Shown here: positions 28,840-38,845 of the stretch, piece by piece | Numbering within the stretch: the first letter of the stretch is position 1 | Layout: every line of letters begins with the position of its first letter | Assembly (NCBI RefSeq): GCF_011578045.1 | Contig: NZ_CP049801.1 | Span: 2,046,001 to 2,110,000, forward strand | Origin: Acinetobacter shaoyimingii | Lineage (GTDB): Bacteria; Pseudomonadota; Gammaproteobacteria; Pseudomonadales; Moraxellaceae | Length of the DNA stretch: 64,000 nt | Reading direction: 5' to 3' | Notes under the pieces: model-generated | What the model saw: the letters and a program-made list of their open reading frames with translations, nothing else | Told to the model about the DNA's origin: nothing | The model's database searches: none | Translations under genes and position numbers: made by a program

Positions 28840-30069
28840 ATGGATAACAATGAGCCTATTCATCCACTGTTGCAATGCAGTGACAGAGGAAGTCCGGCAT
28901 GGTGGGAACAGATTCTACAGTTTGGAAATCCGCTTATTACCATACGGAATGGAAAGTCTGTCTGTACCTTTGTCTGGCAAAAAACCAGTGCTGAAGTGAG
29001 GTATGTGCTGATCGATATTTATTCTCAGTCTCCCTCTATTTATGAACAGTGGAATATCTTGGATGAAATTGAGGGCACAGATATTTGTACCTATACTATT
29101 GAATTACCTAAAGATTGGTTTGGCAGTTATGTGATTATAGAAACAGCAGAGCAACCTCCCGCTGTGACAGCTGCCTCAATTAGACGGCAATGGTGGATTG
29201 CGCAACTTCAGCAATTTGCCCAAAAGGACCCCTTAAATCCTTATCCAGCATACAGCGGGCAAATCGCACGCTTTATTAATCAAATTCACAGCCATGCTAT
29301 AGATGACTCTACTGCACCTTTACACAGTATAAAAACAATGAATTGGCACAGTTCATTGTTGCATAACCAAATAGCTGTTGAATGGCTGTCTATAGCAGAG
29401 GACAAAGTCAGTGAAGCATCCACAGCAAAGTTGATCTTGTGTTTAGATGGCAATCTCTGGTCGCAACTACAGCTTTTTCAAAAAAAGATGATCGAATCCC
29501 ATCAACAGGGATCAATCCATAATTGTCTTGTCGTATTTATTGCCTGTACTACTGAAACGCGTGCTCTGCACTATGGTTGTCACGATCTGTTTTGCCATGC
29601 TTTGGTACAAGAACTTATTCCACTGATTCATCAGCATTTTCAATATTTAAGTTTTGACGAAACGATGCTCTGTGGGCAAAGCATGGGAGGGCTATGTGCA
29701 GTTTATTGCTGCCTACTCTATCCAAATCAATTTGATCATGTGATTAGCCAATCAGGCTCCTATTGGTGGTCTGATTTTTCCAATAGTCAATTTCATCCGC
29801 TCAAGTCTAATTCTTTTTTGCATTTAATGGATACCTTGCTGCAAGACAAATCACAGCCACTCTTGAATATTCAGACAAAAATTCATATCAGTGCGGGACA
29901 TTGTGAAACCGATATGAAACAACACAGCGAAGACTTACATCAGCTCCTAAGCAGTCACCAATTAAGTTCCTCTCATCATCTATTTTACGGCGGCCATGAT
30001 CCCATTCACTGGCAGGCTGACCTATTGACAACACTAGAGAAATTACTCTCAAAAACAACTGAGCTTTAA
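28840..30069 (+). CDS. fes: Ferric enterobactin esterase (Fes-like)
   Basis: A cytoplasmic alpha/beta hydrolase expected to cut the ester bonds of the imported ferric siderophore and release iron. 409 residues, typical of Fes. The N-terminal domain has Fes-like features (GSPAWWEQI, then TFVWQKTSAEVRYVLI). The nucleophile elbow is CGQSMGGLCAVY, and the catalytic His candidate is in YGGHDPIHWQADL near the end. HISAGHCETDM matches the Fes-family LxxG..E.DM segment. It heads the operon fes-mbtH-NRPS-exporter. Its presence argues for an ester-linked siderophore. Confidence 0.9.
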   Translation: MDNNEPIHPLLQCSDRGSPAWWEQILQFGNPLITIRNGKSVCTFVWQKTSAEVRYVLIDIYSQSPSIYEQWNILDEIEGTDICTYTIELPKDWFGSYVIIETAEQPPAVTAASIRRQWWIAQLQQFAQKDPLNPYPAYSGQIARFINQIHSHAIDDSTAPLHSIKTMNWHSSLLHNQIAVEWLSIAEDKVSEASTAKLILCLDGNLWSQLQLFQKKMIESHQQGSIHNCLVVFIACTTETRALHYGCHDLFCHALVQELIPLIHQHFQYLSFDETMLCGQSMGGLCAVYCCLLYPNQFDHVISQSGSYWWSDFSNSQFHPLKSNSFLHLMDTLLQDKSQPLLNIQTKIHISAGHCETDMKQHSEDLHQLLSSHQLSSSHHLFYGGHDPIHWQADLLTTLEKLLSKTTEL

Positions 30070-30084
30070 CAAAGGACCTTGAAA

Positions 30085-30309
30085 ATGTGCAACTTACAAG
30101 AAAGTTATATCAATCCATTTGATAACGAAAATTTGAGTTTTCATGTACTCCAAAATCAACAAGGTGAATATAGCTTATGGCCAACCCAACATCCGACTCC
30201 AGAGGGATGGGATATTCAATTTGGTCCAGATTCAAGAAAAGCATGCATTGAATACGTAGAAAAATACTGGACATCCATTAATCCCTTTCAAATGAATGTA
30301 GGAGAATAA
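30085..30309 (+). CDS. MbtH-like NRPS accessory protein
   Basis: MbtH proteins bind and activate adenylation domains. 74 residues. The family signature is present: NPFDNENLSFHVLQN, GEYSLWP, PTPEGWDIQFG and CIEYVEKYW, including the conserved Trp residues. The ATG at 30085 is used because AAAGGA lies 8 bases upstream; an in-frame TTG sits just before. The stop is two bases before the NRPS start, so the two are coupled, as with ybdZ-entF in E. coli. Confidence 0.95.
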   Translation: MCNLQESYINPFDNENLSFHVLQNQQGEYSLWPTQHPTPEGWDIQFGPDSRKACIEYVEKYWTSINPFQMNVGE

Positions 30310-30311
30310 CG

Positions 30312-33300
30312 ATGAATCATCCATCCAACTATGCTCTGAAACCTGATGAATCAGCCTCTGTGCAGTATCCGCTCTTATCTACTCAACAGGGTATTTTCCT
30401 AGCCGATCATTTAAATGAAACTGAAGATTTATATGCCATAGCTCATTGTATTGAACTGCCCAATTCAATTCAGCTCAATATTTTTAAACAAGCTATTCAA
30501 CGAGGTATCACTGAAGCACAGACCATTACAGCAGCCTATTCAAAAGAACCTGAACAGGCTTATTTCAAGACATCCACAAATGTTCAAATTGATATCGAGA
30601 TGCTGGATTTTTCACATCTTTCTACTGAAAAAGCCAAACAAAGGGTTTGGGACTGGATGGCGACCGACCGTAATCAGGCCAAATCGCTTAAAACTCAAGG
30701 AAAACGTCTATATCGACAAGTCATTTTTATCACTCAAGACAAACTTTATTGGTATCAGCGTTACCACCACATCATGTTGGACGGCTATAGCTTTATTCAA
30801 TTAACCAAGCGTATTGTCGAGTTATATCAAAAGTTGTCTCAAAATGAGAATGTTGATGCTTCTCCGTATATTGCGATAGATGAGGTCATTCAGGAAAGAC
30901 TTGACTATGAACAGAGCGAACAATTTCTGCAAGATCAATTGTTCTGGAAAGACTACTGCAACAATCTCGCTACACCCGTCACCTTAAGTATCCATCATAG
31001 CGCACCCAAAACGACGGCGCGATTTATTAAACATCAGTTGCGTATCAGCACTGGAATTTTAAAAAATATTCAGTCGCTTGCAAAAAACCATAAAGTTGCT
31101 TTGCCTGATTTGATGATGTCCTTGGCATTACTTTATCTCAACCAAATGACCGATAAAAATACTCTCGTCGTTGGTGTGCCATTTATGCGTCGTTTGGGAT
31201 CAAAAGCGCTTCGCTCTCCTCTACCGACCGTCAATGTTTTGCCCGTTGAATTTAAAGTCAATGAACAAGATTCATGGATTAGTCTAGCGCAGCATATTAA
31301 AGCACAGCTCAATATCATCCGCCCACATCAAAAATATGATGCTGAGCAGATCCTTCGTGATCTTAAAGCTGTCGATATCCATGAACGTATCTACGGTCCA
31401 ATTCTTAACTACAAGGGTTTTGATCAAGACCTGACCATTGAGAACCAGCCTTTATATACCCATCATATTTCAACAGGACCAATAGATGATTTTGAATTTT
31501 CGTTTATTTTACAAAATCAGGAACTGATTATTGAATTACGTGCCGATGCAATCCGTTATCAAGCTGATGAGCTGGCGATGCATGGCGAACGAATCAGTTT
31601 ATTGTTGCAATCAATTTTAGCTCAGCCTGAACAGCCATGTCTTCAGGTCAATATCACCTCAGCGAATGAACAGACTTTACTGCTCCAAAATGGTACTGGT
31701 CCTGACATTCAACATGTCGAAAAATACAATAATATTCTCGATATTTTCTACGAGCAGGTCCATCAACATCCTGATCGTGTAGCTTTAGTCAGTGGCAATA
31801 TTGATGCCCCTGATCAACTCACTTTTTCAGAATTAGCATTAAAAATTAATCAATTCACGCATTATTTAAAACTGCATGGAGCTGGGAAAAATACAGTCAT
31901 CGCAGCAGCCATTCCACGCTCTGCCGAGTCGATTGTTGTGATGTTATCGGTATTGAATTCAGGTGCCAGCTTCTTGCCTCTGGATTTAGATTATCCGATC
32001 GATCGTATGCAAATGATGTGTGAGGATGCCCACCCCCTATTTGTTTTGACCACTCAGGATATTGCCACACAACTTCCTTCCACGCTAAAAAAGGTATATC
32101 TGGATGACACTCAGACCATTGCTGATATAGCTGCTCAGAGTACCGCTGAGATTCCAGCCTCTGAACGTCAATTTGGATTTAAAGATGTTGCATACGTGAT
32201 CTTTACGTCGGGCAGTACGGGTCGTCCCAAAGGGGTCATGAATACCCATGGCTCATTATTGAATCTCATATTATCCCATCAGCATACCATTTACTGGCCA
32301 GTGCTTCAGGCCGTGCAGCAACGTTACCCACATCGTCCTTTACGCGCTGCACATACACATTCATTTTCTTTTGATTCTTCTTGGCTACAAGTGTTCTGGA
32401 TGATTTGGGGACAAGAACTACATATTTTTGATGAGAATATGCGCCGTGACGCATGGGGATTGGTACAAGAAATCCAAAAACGTCACATTGATACCTTAGA
32501 TTTACCACCATCATTCTGCGCACAAATGATGACCAATGGTTTATTTGAAGCAGGCAAGCATCATCCCAGTCTAATTCTTATTGGAGGTGAGGCTGCGCCT
32601 CTTGCTTTATGGCAACAACTCAATGCACAACCTAACCTGTTCGCCCATAATCTATATGGACCAACTGAATATACGGTCGATACCTTCCGCGCAGAACTCA
32701 AGTTGACTGAACGTCCCGTAATTGCCAATCCAATTGGAAATACACACGCTTATGTGCTGGATCGACATTTAAAACGGTGTCCTATTGGCGTTATTGGTGA
32801 GCTTTACATTTCTGGATATGGTATTGCCAATGGTTATCTAGGACGTGCCGATTTAAGTGCAACACGCTTTGTTGCCAATCCATTTCAATCTGGTGAGCGT
32901 ATGTACCGAACTGGAGATCTGGTACGTTGGAATTATGACGGTAAGCTTGAATTTATGGGTCGATGTGATGACCAGATCAAAATCCGTGGTTATCGTGTTG
33001 AAATTGGTGAAGTCGAAAATGCACTTTCAGTTTTACCAGATATTGAAAGTGTTGTAGTGATTGCTGAACCCATCAATAACAGTCACCGTCTGCTTGGCTA
33101 TTGTGTTGTGAAAAATCTGCAGTGGGATGAAGAAAAAGCGGAAATGCTCAGTGAATATTACCTCAGCATATTACGCCAAAAAATTCCTGAATATATGGTT
33201 CCATCCGCTTTAACTGTGCTCGATCAATTTCCTCGTAATGTCAGTGGTAAGGTAGATAAAAAAGCACTCCCACGCCCCCAAATCCGTACTGGTAGCCGTC

Positions 33301-36300
33301 AGGCACAGACGCCTCAACAACAGTTGTTATGTAAGATCTCTGCCGAGATTCTGAAATTGGATCACATGGGTATCGATGATGATTTCTTTATGACAGGTGG
33401 TGACAGTATTTCAGCGATTATGTTGTGCACACAATTACGTCAACATGGTTATCTTTTAAAACCGAGTGATGTATTTCAATTGAAAACCATCGCGGCAATT
33501 GCTACGCAGCTCAAACAGCTTGAAACTCTATCGCCTGCTGTGTCCCGCCAAATTGTGGATGATGAATTACAACAGCATGTACGCTTGAACTACGGTCAAC
33601 ACTATTACGCTTTACCTTTACTGCCCTTACAAAAAGGCATGTTATTTCATACACAGGCTGAACAACATGCAAATTACCATGCATTTACCCAGATCAGTCT
33701 AAAAGGCGATGTTAATTTTTCACGTCTTCAGCTGGCGCTTAACCGTGTTCTTGAAAAGCATCCTCAGCTGTCAGGCTGGTTTGATCACCAGACTAGTGAA
33801 GAACCTATTTTTGTTTATGCAACGCAGCCACAACAAGCTTGGCCTTTACAATATATTCCATGTGAAGCACAACATCTTGAAGCCAAAATACAAGAACTTC
33901 TGAACGTGCCGATGCATATTGATCAGGAAAATGGTTTGATTCAAGCCGCTTTGCTTCAACATCAGCCTGATCAATATGAATTACTCCTGCTTGTGCATCA
34001 CTTATTAACTGATGGCTGGTCAACCCCGCTCTTTATGCAAGATCTCATTGAGGCATACCAAGATCCAGAAACTGAGCTACCTGTATTGCAATATAGTTAT
34101 CAGTCTGTGATTGAACAATTGGCTGGTCGTGACCAGCAAGTTGATCTAGAGGTCTGGCAACGTGATCTTGCCGATGCTCAAGCACTGATTCTATTTGATG
34201 GCTATGAAAAACAGGCGGTGCAAGAACATAGCATTCAATTGAGTCCTGAAACATCAAAGTCCTTACAACAGCGTTTGCGTCAATCTGGCATCACCTTAAA
34301 TGTCTATATGCAAATGATCTGGGCAATGACCTTGCACATGTATGCACATCGAGATGATCTTATTTTCGGAACACCAGTTTCTGGGCGTACCGCTGCTATT
34401 TCTGGATTGGAACAACAGATTGGTTTATTTCTAAACACCATTCCTGTGCGTGTTCAGCTCAACATGCATCTCAGTCTATGGCAACAATTGGCAGAACTTC
34501 AAAATCTACATAGCCAACATTTGGAACACGATGGCGTGGGACTCAGTGCTATTCAACAGCATTTGGGTATGGGTCCTTTATTTGACACACTATTGGTGGT
34601 TGAGAATTATCCTGATCATGGTTATTTACAGCAACAATTCGGCGAAGCACGGATTCAACAATTGCTGAACCGTGGTTACAGCCACTATCCATTAACATTG
34701 CTGGTGATTCCTGATGAATCGGTTGAGTTGTTATTGGAACAACGTGGGGTGATAACGGCGCCAGAACAATTCTTGGCACGTATGGTTCAGATGATTGAAA
34801 TTTCATTACAGTCACCAGAGAAAATGCTATCTCATTATCCTTTGCAGGATAAAACCGAACAATTATTAATCCAAAAAATCAATTCGACTTCACATCCTGT
34901 ACCTAGGACTACACTACAACAATTGCTACGTGATGCCATGCAACAGCATACCCATCAAATTGCACTCATTGAAAATGACAATGAGTACAACTTTGCTGAC
35001 GTTGAGCAACAGGTTTTCACTTTAAGTCAAAAATTGCAATCTTTAGGTGTTCAATCTGGTGATCTTGTTGCCATTGCTCTGCCCCGTTCTGCACGACTCA
35101 GCATTGCGATTTTGGCAATCATTGAGACTGGTGCTGCGTATTTGCCTATCGATTTACAGCATCCAATCTCTCGTATTCAATATATGTTAGAAGATGCACA
35201 GCCACGTCTTTTAATCACTGCTTCAGGATTGCTTGAAGAGACCAGTATCAAGCGTTACGACTTCGATGAAATCTTAGCTTTACAGCATTTACAAGTTTCA
35301 ACAGCACCTGCGATCAGTCCATCACATCCGGCTTATATGATCTATACGTCTGGAACAACAGGACAACCCAAAGGTGTATTGGTGTCTCATCAAGCCATTG
35401 TAAATCGGATTTTGTGGATGCAAGCGCAATATCCATTAACCGTCAAAGATCGTATTTTGCAGAAAACCCCTTGTACTTTCGATGTATCAGTCTGGGAATT
35501 TTTCTGGTCCTATTTGACAGGTGCACAACTGGTTATTGCGCCCGTCGATGCACATAAAGATCCAATCATGCTCCTAGATTTAATTCAGCATCATGGCATT
35601 ACGACATTGCATTTTGTTCCTTCCATGCTCAGTGTATTTGAAACTGCCGTAAGTGAGGTTTTATCAGAAAATCAAATCCAAGCTTTACAACTGAAACGTG
35701 TATTCTGTAGTGGTGAGGCTTTAACTACGGCCGTTGCGAAACGTTTCAAAACTCAATTTAACTGCGAATTGCATAATTTGTATGGTCCAACGGAAGCAGC
35801 CGTCGATGTTAGCTCGATGGAAGTCACTCAGGAGCAGATTGCCAAATATCCGCATAGTATTCCGATTGGCTATCCAGTTTGGAATACCGAGTTATATATA
35901 CTTGATCAATATTTACGCCCTGTTCCAATGGGTGTTGAAGGTGAACTGTATATCGCTGGGTCGCAATTGGCGATGGGTTATTTAAACCGATCAGAATTAT
36001 CCGCAACACGTTTTGTGGCCAACCCATTCCAGCTTGGGCAACGCATGTATAGAACGGGTGATATTGCACGCTACAATTTAGATGGCAGTATTCAGTATAT
36101 TGGACGTACAGATGATCAGCTGAAAATTCGTGGTCAACGTATTGAACTGGGTGAAATTGAACAGCAGATTCGTCAATTTAGCGGTATCTCCAATGTTGTT
36201 GTCCAGCCAGTGTCTTTGAGTGGCAATGCATCAAGCGATCATGAAACGAAAAATGATGCAACGGGAAATAAAACAACTCAAAGTAATCCAAATAGCGATA

Positions 36301-37517
36301 CAGATATACAGCTCGTCGCTTATTTGCAGACCCATGAACAAATTGATATCGCAGTACTGAAGAAGAAGTTAAAACAGAGCTTGCCTGAATACATGTGTCC
36401 AGCTGAGTTTATCTGCTTAGAAAAATTTCCACTGAGTCATAACGGAAAACTAGACCGTAAAGCCCTACCGAAACCAGATCGAAAAGATCAAACCAAATCA
36501 CAGCGTTTTGCTAGCAGTGAACTCGAACATCATGTTTGCGAAATTTTCCAAAAGTTACTCAACATCGATTCACCCATTGCAATTGATGAAGACTTTTTTG
36601 CAATAGGCGGTCATTCAATACTGGTCATGCGTCTAGCGATAGAAATCAAAAAAGCGTTCCATCAAACTATTTCCATTGGCGAACTCATGGTCAATGCCAG
36701 CATTGAGAGAATTGCGGCTTTACTCTTGTCTAAAGAGCATTTGGCTGAAGTTGAAAAGACAGGAATGCAGGACATCTTACCTATTCGTTCAGGTTCAAGT
36801 ACGCCATTGTTTTGTTTCTATCCGGGTTCTGGCTCCGCTTGGCAATATACGGTATTAAACCGTTATCTAGATCCTGAAATTCCAATTATTGGTTTTCAAT
36901 CATCACGTCCAAACGGTTTATTAGCAAAATGTAAAAGCATGGATGAATTGATTGAAAAACAAATTGCCCTATTGTTTCTACAACAGCCACAAGGTCCATT
37001 CCGATTACTCGGCTATTCTCTTGGAGGAACAATTGCATATGCAATTGCTGTCAGACTACAAGAGTTGGGTTATGAGGTTGATTATTTAGGATTACTAGAT
37101 ACTTATCCAGCTGAAATTCATCAGTGGCAAGAAGAATCCGTGGAAGAAAAAAATGCTGAAGCGGAACAGATGCAGTTTTTTGCAGACTTAATGGCAGATG
37201 CTGATAGTGACTTTCATCAACAGGCAGTAAAAATTCAAGAAGATATTTTTGCGAATTATAATGATGCCGTACGTCTGCTCAAGCCATACAAGATGCAGAA
37301 ATTTAATGGCAAAATGCATTTATATGTCGCATGTAAGGACCTGCTTCCTTATATACAACCTCAAGCACAATGGACACCTTTGGTCAATGAACTCGAAATT
37401 ACCTATTTAGAGCATGTTGATCATACCAATATTTTGTCACCTGAAAAATTAGTCCATTTAGGTCCAATTTTAAATCAACATATAAAAAATGAGATGTTAA
37501 ACGTGGAGCAAGTGTAA
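30312..37517 (+). CDS. Two-module siderophore NRPS: C-A-T-C-A-T-TE
   Basis: 2401 residues. Order: C1 (HHIMLDG at 152-158); A1 (TSGSTGRPKG near 633); T1 (GGDS, Ser1032); C2 (HHLLTDG at 1229-1235); A2 (TSGTTGQPKG near 1679); T2 (GGHS, Ser2102); and an EntF-like thioesterase (GYSLGG, Ser2236). C1 should accept DHB from the aryl carrier protein. A2 pocket residues read DVWHFSLVDK (from Asp1724), the EntF serine code. A1 reads DSLDLGLVDK (from Asp688), not a code I can assign; Asp730 in the pocket hints at a basic residue. The layout matches DhbF and the (DHB-X-Ser)3 synthetases, with TE oligomerising and cyclising units. No epimerisation domain is present. A roughly 30-residue Asn/Thr/Ser-rich insertion sits near residues 1974-2003 in the A2 tail. 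The stop overlaps the exporter start (TAATG). Confidence 0.93.
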   Translation: MNHPSNYALKPDESASVQYPLLSTQQGIFLADHLNETEDLYAIAHCIELPNSIQLNIFKQAIQRGITEAQTITAAYSKEPEQAYFKTSTNVQIDIEMLDFSHLSTEKAKQRVWDWMATDRNQAKSLKTQGKRLYRQVIFITQDKLYWYQRYHHIMLDGYSFIQLTKRIVELYQKLSQNENVDASPYIAIDEVIQERLDYEQSEQFLQDQLFWKDYCNNLATPVTLSIHHSAPKTTARFIKHQLRISTGILKNIQSLAKNHKVALPDLMMSLALLYLNQMTDKNTLVVGVPFMRRLGSKALRSPLPTVNVLPVEFKVNEQDSWISLAQHIKAQLNIIRPHQKYDAEQILRDLKAVDIHERIYGPILNYKGFDQDLTIENQPLYTHHISTGPIDDFEFSFILQNQELIIELRADAIRYQADELAMHGERISLLLQSILAQPEQPCLQVNITSANEQTLLLQNGTGPDIQHVEKYNNILDIFYEQVHQHPDRVALVSGNIDAPDQLTFSELALKINQFTHYLKLHGAGKNTVIAAAIPRSAESIVVMLSVLNSGASFLPLDLDYPIDRMQMMCEDAHPLFVLTTQDIATQLPSTLKKVYLDDTQTIADIAAQSTAEIPASERQFGFKDVAYVIFTSGSTGRPKGVMNTHGSLLNLILSHQHTIYWPVLQAVQQRYPHRPLRAAHTHSFSFDSSWLQVFWMIWGQELHIFDENMRRDAWGLVQEIQKRHIDTLDLPPSFCAQMMTNGLFEAGKHHPSLILIGGEAAPLALWQQLNAQPNLFAHNLYGPTEYTVDTFRAELKLTERPVIANPIGNTHAYVLDRHLKRCPIGVIGELYISGYGIANGYLGRADLSATRFVANPFQSGERMYRTGDLVRWNYDGKLEFMGRCDDQIKIRGYRVEIGEVENALSVLPDIESVVVIAEPINNSHRLLGYCVVKNLQWDEEKAEMLSEYYLSILRQKIPEYMVPSALTVLDQFPRNVSGKVDKKALPRPQIRTGSRQAQTPQQQLLCKISAEILKLDHMGIDDDFFMTGGDSISAIMLCTQLRQHGYLLKPSDVFQLKTIAAIATQLKQLETLSPAVSRQIVDDELQQHVRLNYGQHYYALPLLPLQKGMLFHTQAEQHANYHAFTQISLKGDVNFSRLQLALNRVLEKHPQLSGWFDHQTSEEPIFVYATQPQQAWPLQYIPCEAQHLEAKIQELLNVPMHIDQENGLIQAALLQHQPDQYELLLLVHHLLTDGWSTPLFMQDLIEAYQDPETELPVLQYSYQSVIEQLAGRDQQVDLEVWQRDLADAQALILFDGYEKQAVQEHSIQLSPETSKSLQQRLRQSGITLNVYMQMIWAMTLHMYAHRDDLIFGTPVSGRTAAISGLEQQIGLFLNTIPVRVQLNMHLSLWQQLAELQNLHSQHLEHDGVGLSAIQQHLGMGPLFDTLLVVENYPDHGYLQQQFGEARIQQLLNRGYSHYPLTLLVIPDESVELLLEQRGVITAPEQFLARMVQMIEISLQSPEKMLSHYPLQDKTEQLLIQKINSTSHPVPRTTLQQLLRDAMQQHTHQIALIENDNEYNFADVEQQVFTLSQKLQSLGVQSGDLVAIALPRSARLSIAILAIIETGAAYLPIDLQHPISRIQYMLEDAQPRLLITASGLLEETSIKRYDFDEILALQHLQVSTAPAISPSHPAYMIYTSGTTGQPKGVLVSHQAIVNRILWMQAQYPLTVKDRILQKTPCTFDVSVWEFFWSYLTGAQLVIAPVDAHKDPIMLLDLIQHHGITTLHFVPSMLSVFETAVSEVLSENQIQALQLKRVFCSGEALTTAVAKRFKTQFNCELHNLYGPTEAAVDVSSMEVTQEQIAKYPHSIPIGYPVWNTELYILDQYLRPVPMGVEGELYIAGSQLAMGYLNRSELSATRFVANPFQLGQRMYRTGDIARYNLDGSIQYIGRTDDQLKIRGQRIELGEIEQQIRQFSGISNVVVQPVSLSGNASSDHETKNDATGNKTTQSNPNSDTDIQLVAYLQTHEQIDIAVLKKKLKQSLPEYMCPAEFICLEKFPLSHNGKLDRKALPKPDRKDQTKSQRFASSELEHHVCEIFQKLLNIDSPIAIDEDFFAIGGHSILVMRLAIEIKKAFHQTISIGELMVNASIERIAALLLSKEHLAEVEKTGMQDILPIRSGSSTPLFCFYPGSGSAWQYTVLNRYLDPEIPIIGFQSSRPNGLLAKCKSMDELIEKQIALLFLQQPQGPFRLLGYSLGGTIAYAIAVRLQELGYEVDYLGLLDTYPAEIHQWQEESVEEKNAEAEQMQFFADLMADADSDFHQQAVKIQEDIFANYNDAVRLLKPYKMQKFNGKMHLYVACKDLLPYIQPQAQWTPLVNELEITYLEHVDHTNILSPEKLVHLGPILNQHIKNEMLNVEQV

Positions 37518-38770
37518 TGAAACTTGCTTCTCTGCTCACAGATTTCAGCTTGCTGAAAACCAACGCTAATTTTCGCAATGTATTTATTGCTCGGACATTA
37601 TCACTACTCACGATTGGTATGCTGGTGGTTGCAATTCCCAAGCAAATCTACGATATGTCGGGCAGTTCATTTGATATTGCTATGGCTGTTGCCCTCGAAG
37701 GGATTGCCATGTTTATTGGCTTATTGTGTGGCGGTGTACTATCGGATCGTTATGACAGAAAAAAGTTAATCCTGCTCGCACGTAGCCTGTGTGGGCTTGG
37801 TTTTATTGCTTTGGCCATCAATGCCATGCTCTCTGAAGCCTCCTTATCCCTGATCTACATTTTAGCGGCATGGGACGGTTTTTTTGGTGCTTTGGGGGTA
37901 ACGGCCATGATGGCCATTATGCCCATGATTGTAGGACGCGAAAATGTCACACAAGCACGTGCCATTAGCATGTTGTCTGTGCGTTTAGCGACGGTTATAT
38001 CGCCCGCCATTGGAGGTATATTGATTGCCTTTGGGGATATTTCGAGTGTCTACTGGATTGCTGCGATAGGCACATTACTTACCGTCATCACTTTATTGGG
38101 TCTACCTGCGCTAAAACCTCAACATACCCGTGATCAAGAATCGCCTATACAGCAGTTAATAAAGGGCTTTAAGTTTGTATTTCAACATAAAATTGTTGGT
38201 AGTACGATTTTGATTGGCACATTACTTGGATTTAGCAGTGCCATTCGTATCTTTTTCCCTGAAATGGTAGAAAAGCAATTTCTGGGTGGCGCTTTTGAAT
38301 TGGGATTGATGTATTCAGCAGTACCTCTGGGCGCAACATTAGGGGCACTGTTAAGTAAATGGGCCATTCATTTACAACATCCGGGTAAGATCATGCTCTA
38401 CCTGTGCCTAGGGGTATTTAGTTGTATTATCTTGATTGGACTAGTTCCCTGGTTCTATCTCTGTTGTATGTTATTGATTGTCTTTGGTTATTTGATGTCT
38501 ATTGCCAACTTATTGCAATATAGCATTGTACAAGGTCATACACCGGATGATTATCTGGGCAGAATAAATGCCATTTGGTTAGCCCAAGATGCATCATCAG
38601 ACTCTATTGCAACCACAGGGATTGGTTTATTAACACGCGTTATACCTATCTCGACGGCGATCCTTTATATGGGAGCTGTGAGTCTAGTATTAGGCTTAGT
38701 CTGTCTAATTCAGCTCAAAAGTATTCGCCAAGCGCCATTAAATGATCCTAGCTTACAAGACAGTCCTTAA
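37517..38770 (+). CDS. entS: MFS siderophore exporter (EntS-like)
   Basis: A 417-residue inner-membrane protein with about 12 hydrophobic helices, resembling the EntS/YbdA branch of the major facilitator family that exports catecholate siderophores. Visible motifs are the MFS loop 2-3 signature LSDRYDRKKLILLARSL and the N-terminal NFRNVFIARTLSLLTIGMLV. The start overlaps the NRPS stop by one base. Export of the finished siderophore is inferred from family and position. Confidence 0.9.
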   Translation: MKLASLLTDFSLLKTNANFRNVFIARTLSLLTIGMLVVAIPKQIYDMSGSSFDIAMAVALEGIAMFIGLLCGGVLSDRYDRKKLILLARSLCGLGFIALAINAMLSEASLSLIYILAAWDGFFGALGVTAMMAIMPMIVGRENVTQARAISMLSVRLATVISPAIGGILIAFGDISSVYWIAAIGTLLTVITLLGLPALKPQHTRDQESPIQQLIKGFKFVFQHKIVGSTILIGTLLGFSSAIRIFFPEMVEKQFLGGAFELGLMYSAVPLGATLGALLSKWAIHLQHPGKIMLYLCLGVFSCIILIGLVPWFYLCCMLLIVFGYLMSIANLLQYSIVQGHTPDDYLGRINAIWLAQDASSDSIATTGIGLLTRVIPISTAILYMGAVSLVLGLVCLIQLKSIRQAPLNDPSLQDSP

Positions 38771-38783
38771 TCATTGTCAATCG

Positions 38784-38820
38784 ATACTCAAAGCGTTCAC
38801 ACCAAGATCGCTTTGAGTAT
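38784..38820. terminator. Bidirectional hairpin between exporter and PPTase genes
   Basis: Perfect 12-bp arms ATACTCAAAGCG/CGCTTTGAGTAT with a 13-base loop, sitting between convergent genes. T-richness on the exit side is modest (TTTATCG). Confidence 0.7.
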
Positions 38821-38845
38821 TTATCGTTGAGTATCATCTTTCTGC

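Noticed and set aside
30312..37517. Assignment as enterobactin synthetase EntF itself
   Set aside because: EntF has one C-A-T-TE module (about 1290 residues). This protein has an additional full C-A-T module, so the product should contain a residue between DHB and Ser.
30451..37641. Many 60-120 codon frames on both strands inside the NRPS gene
   Set aside because: They lie in other frames of a long, well-supported gene with continuous domain homology and have no independent evidence.
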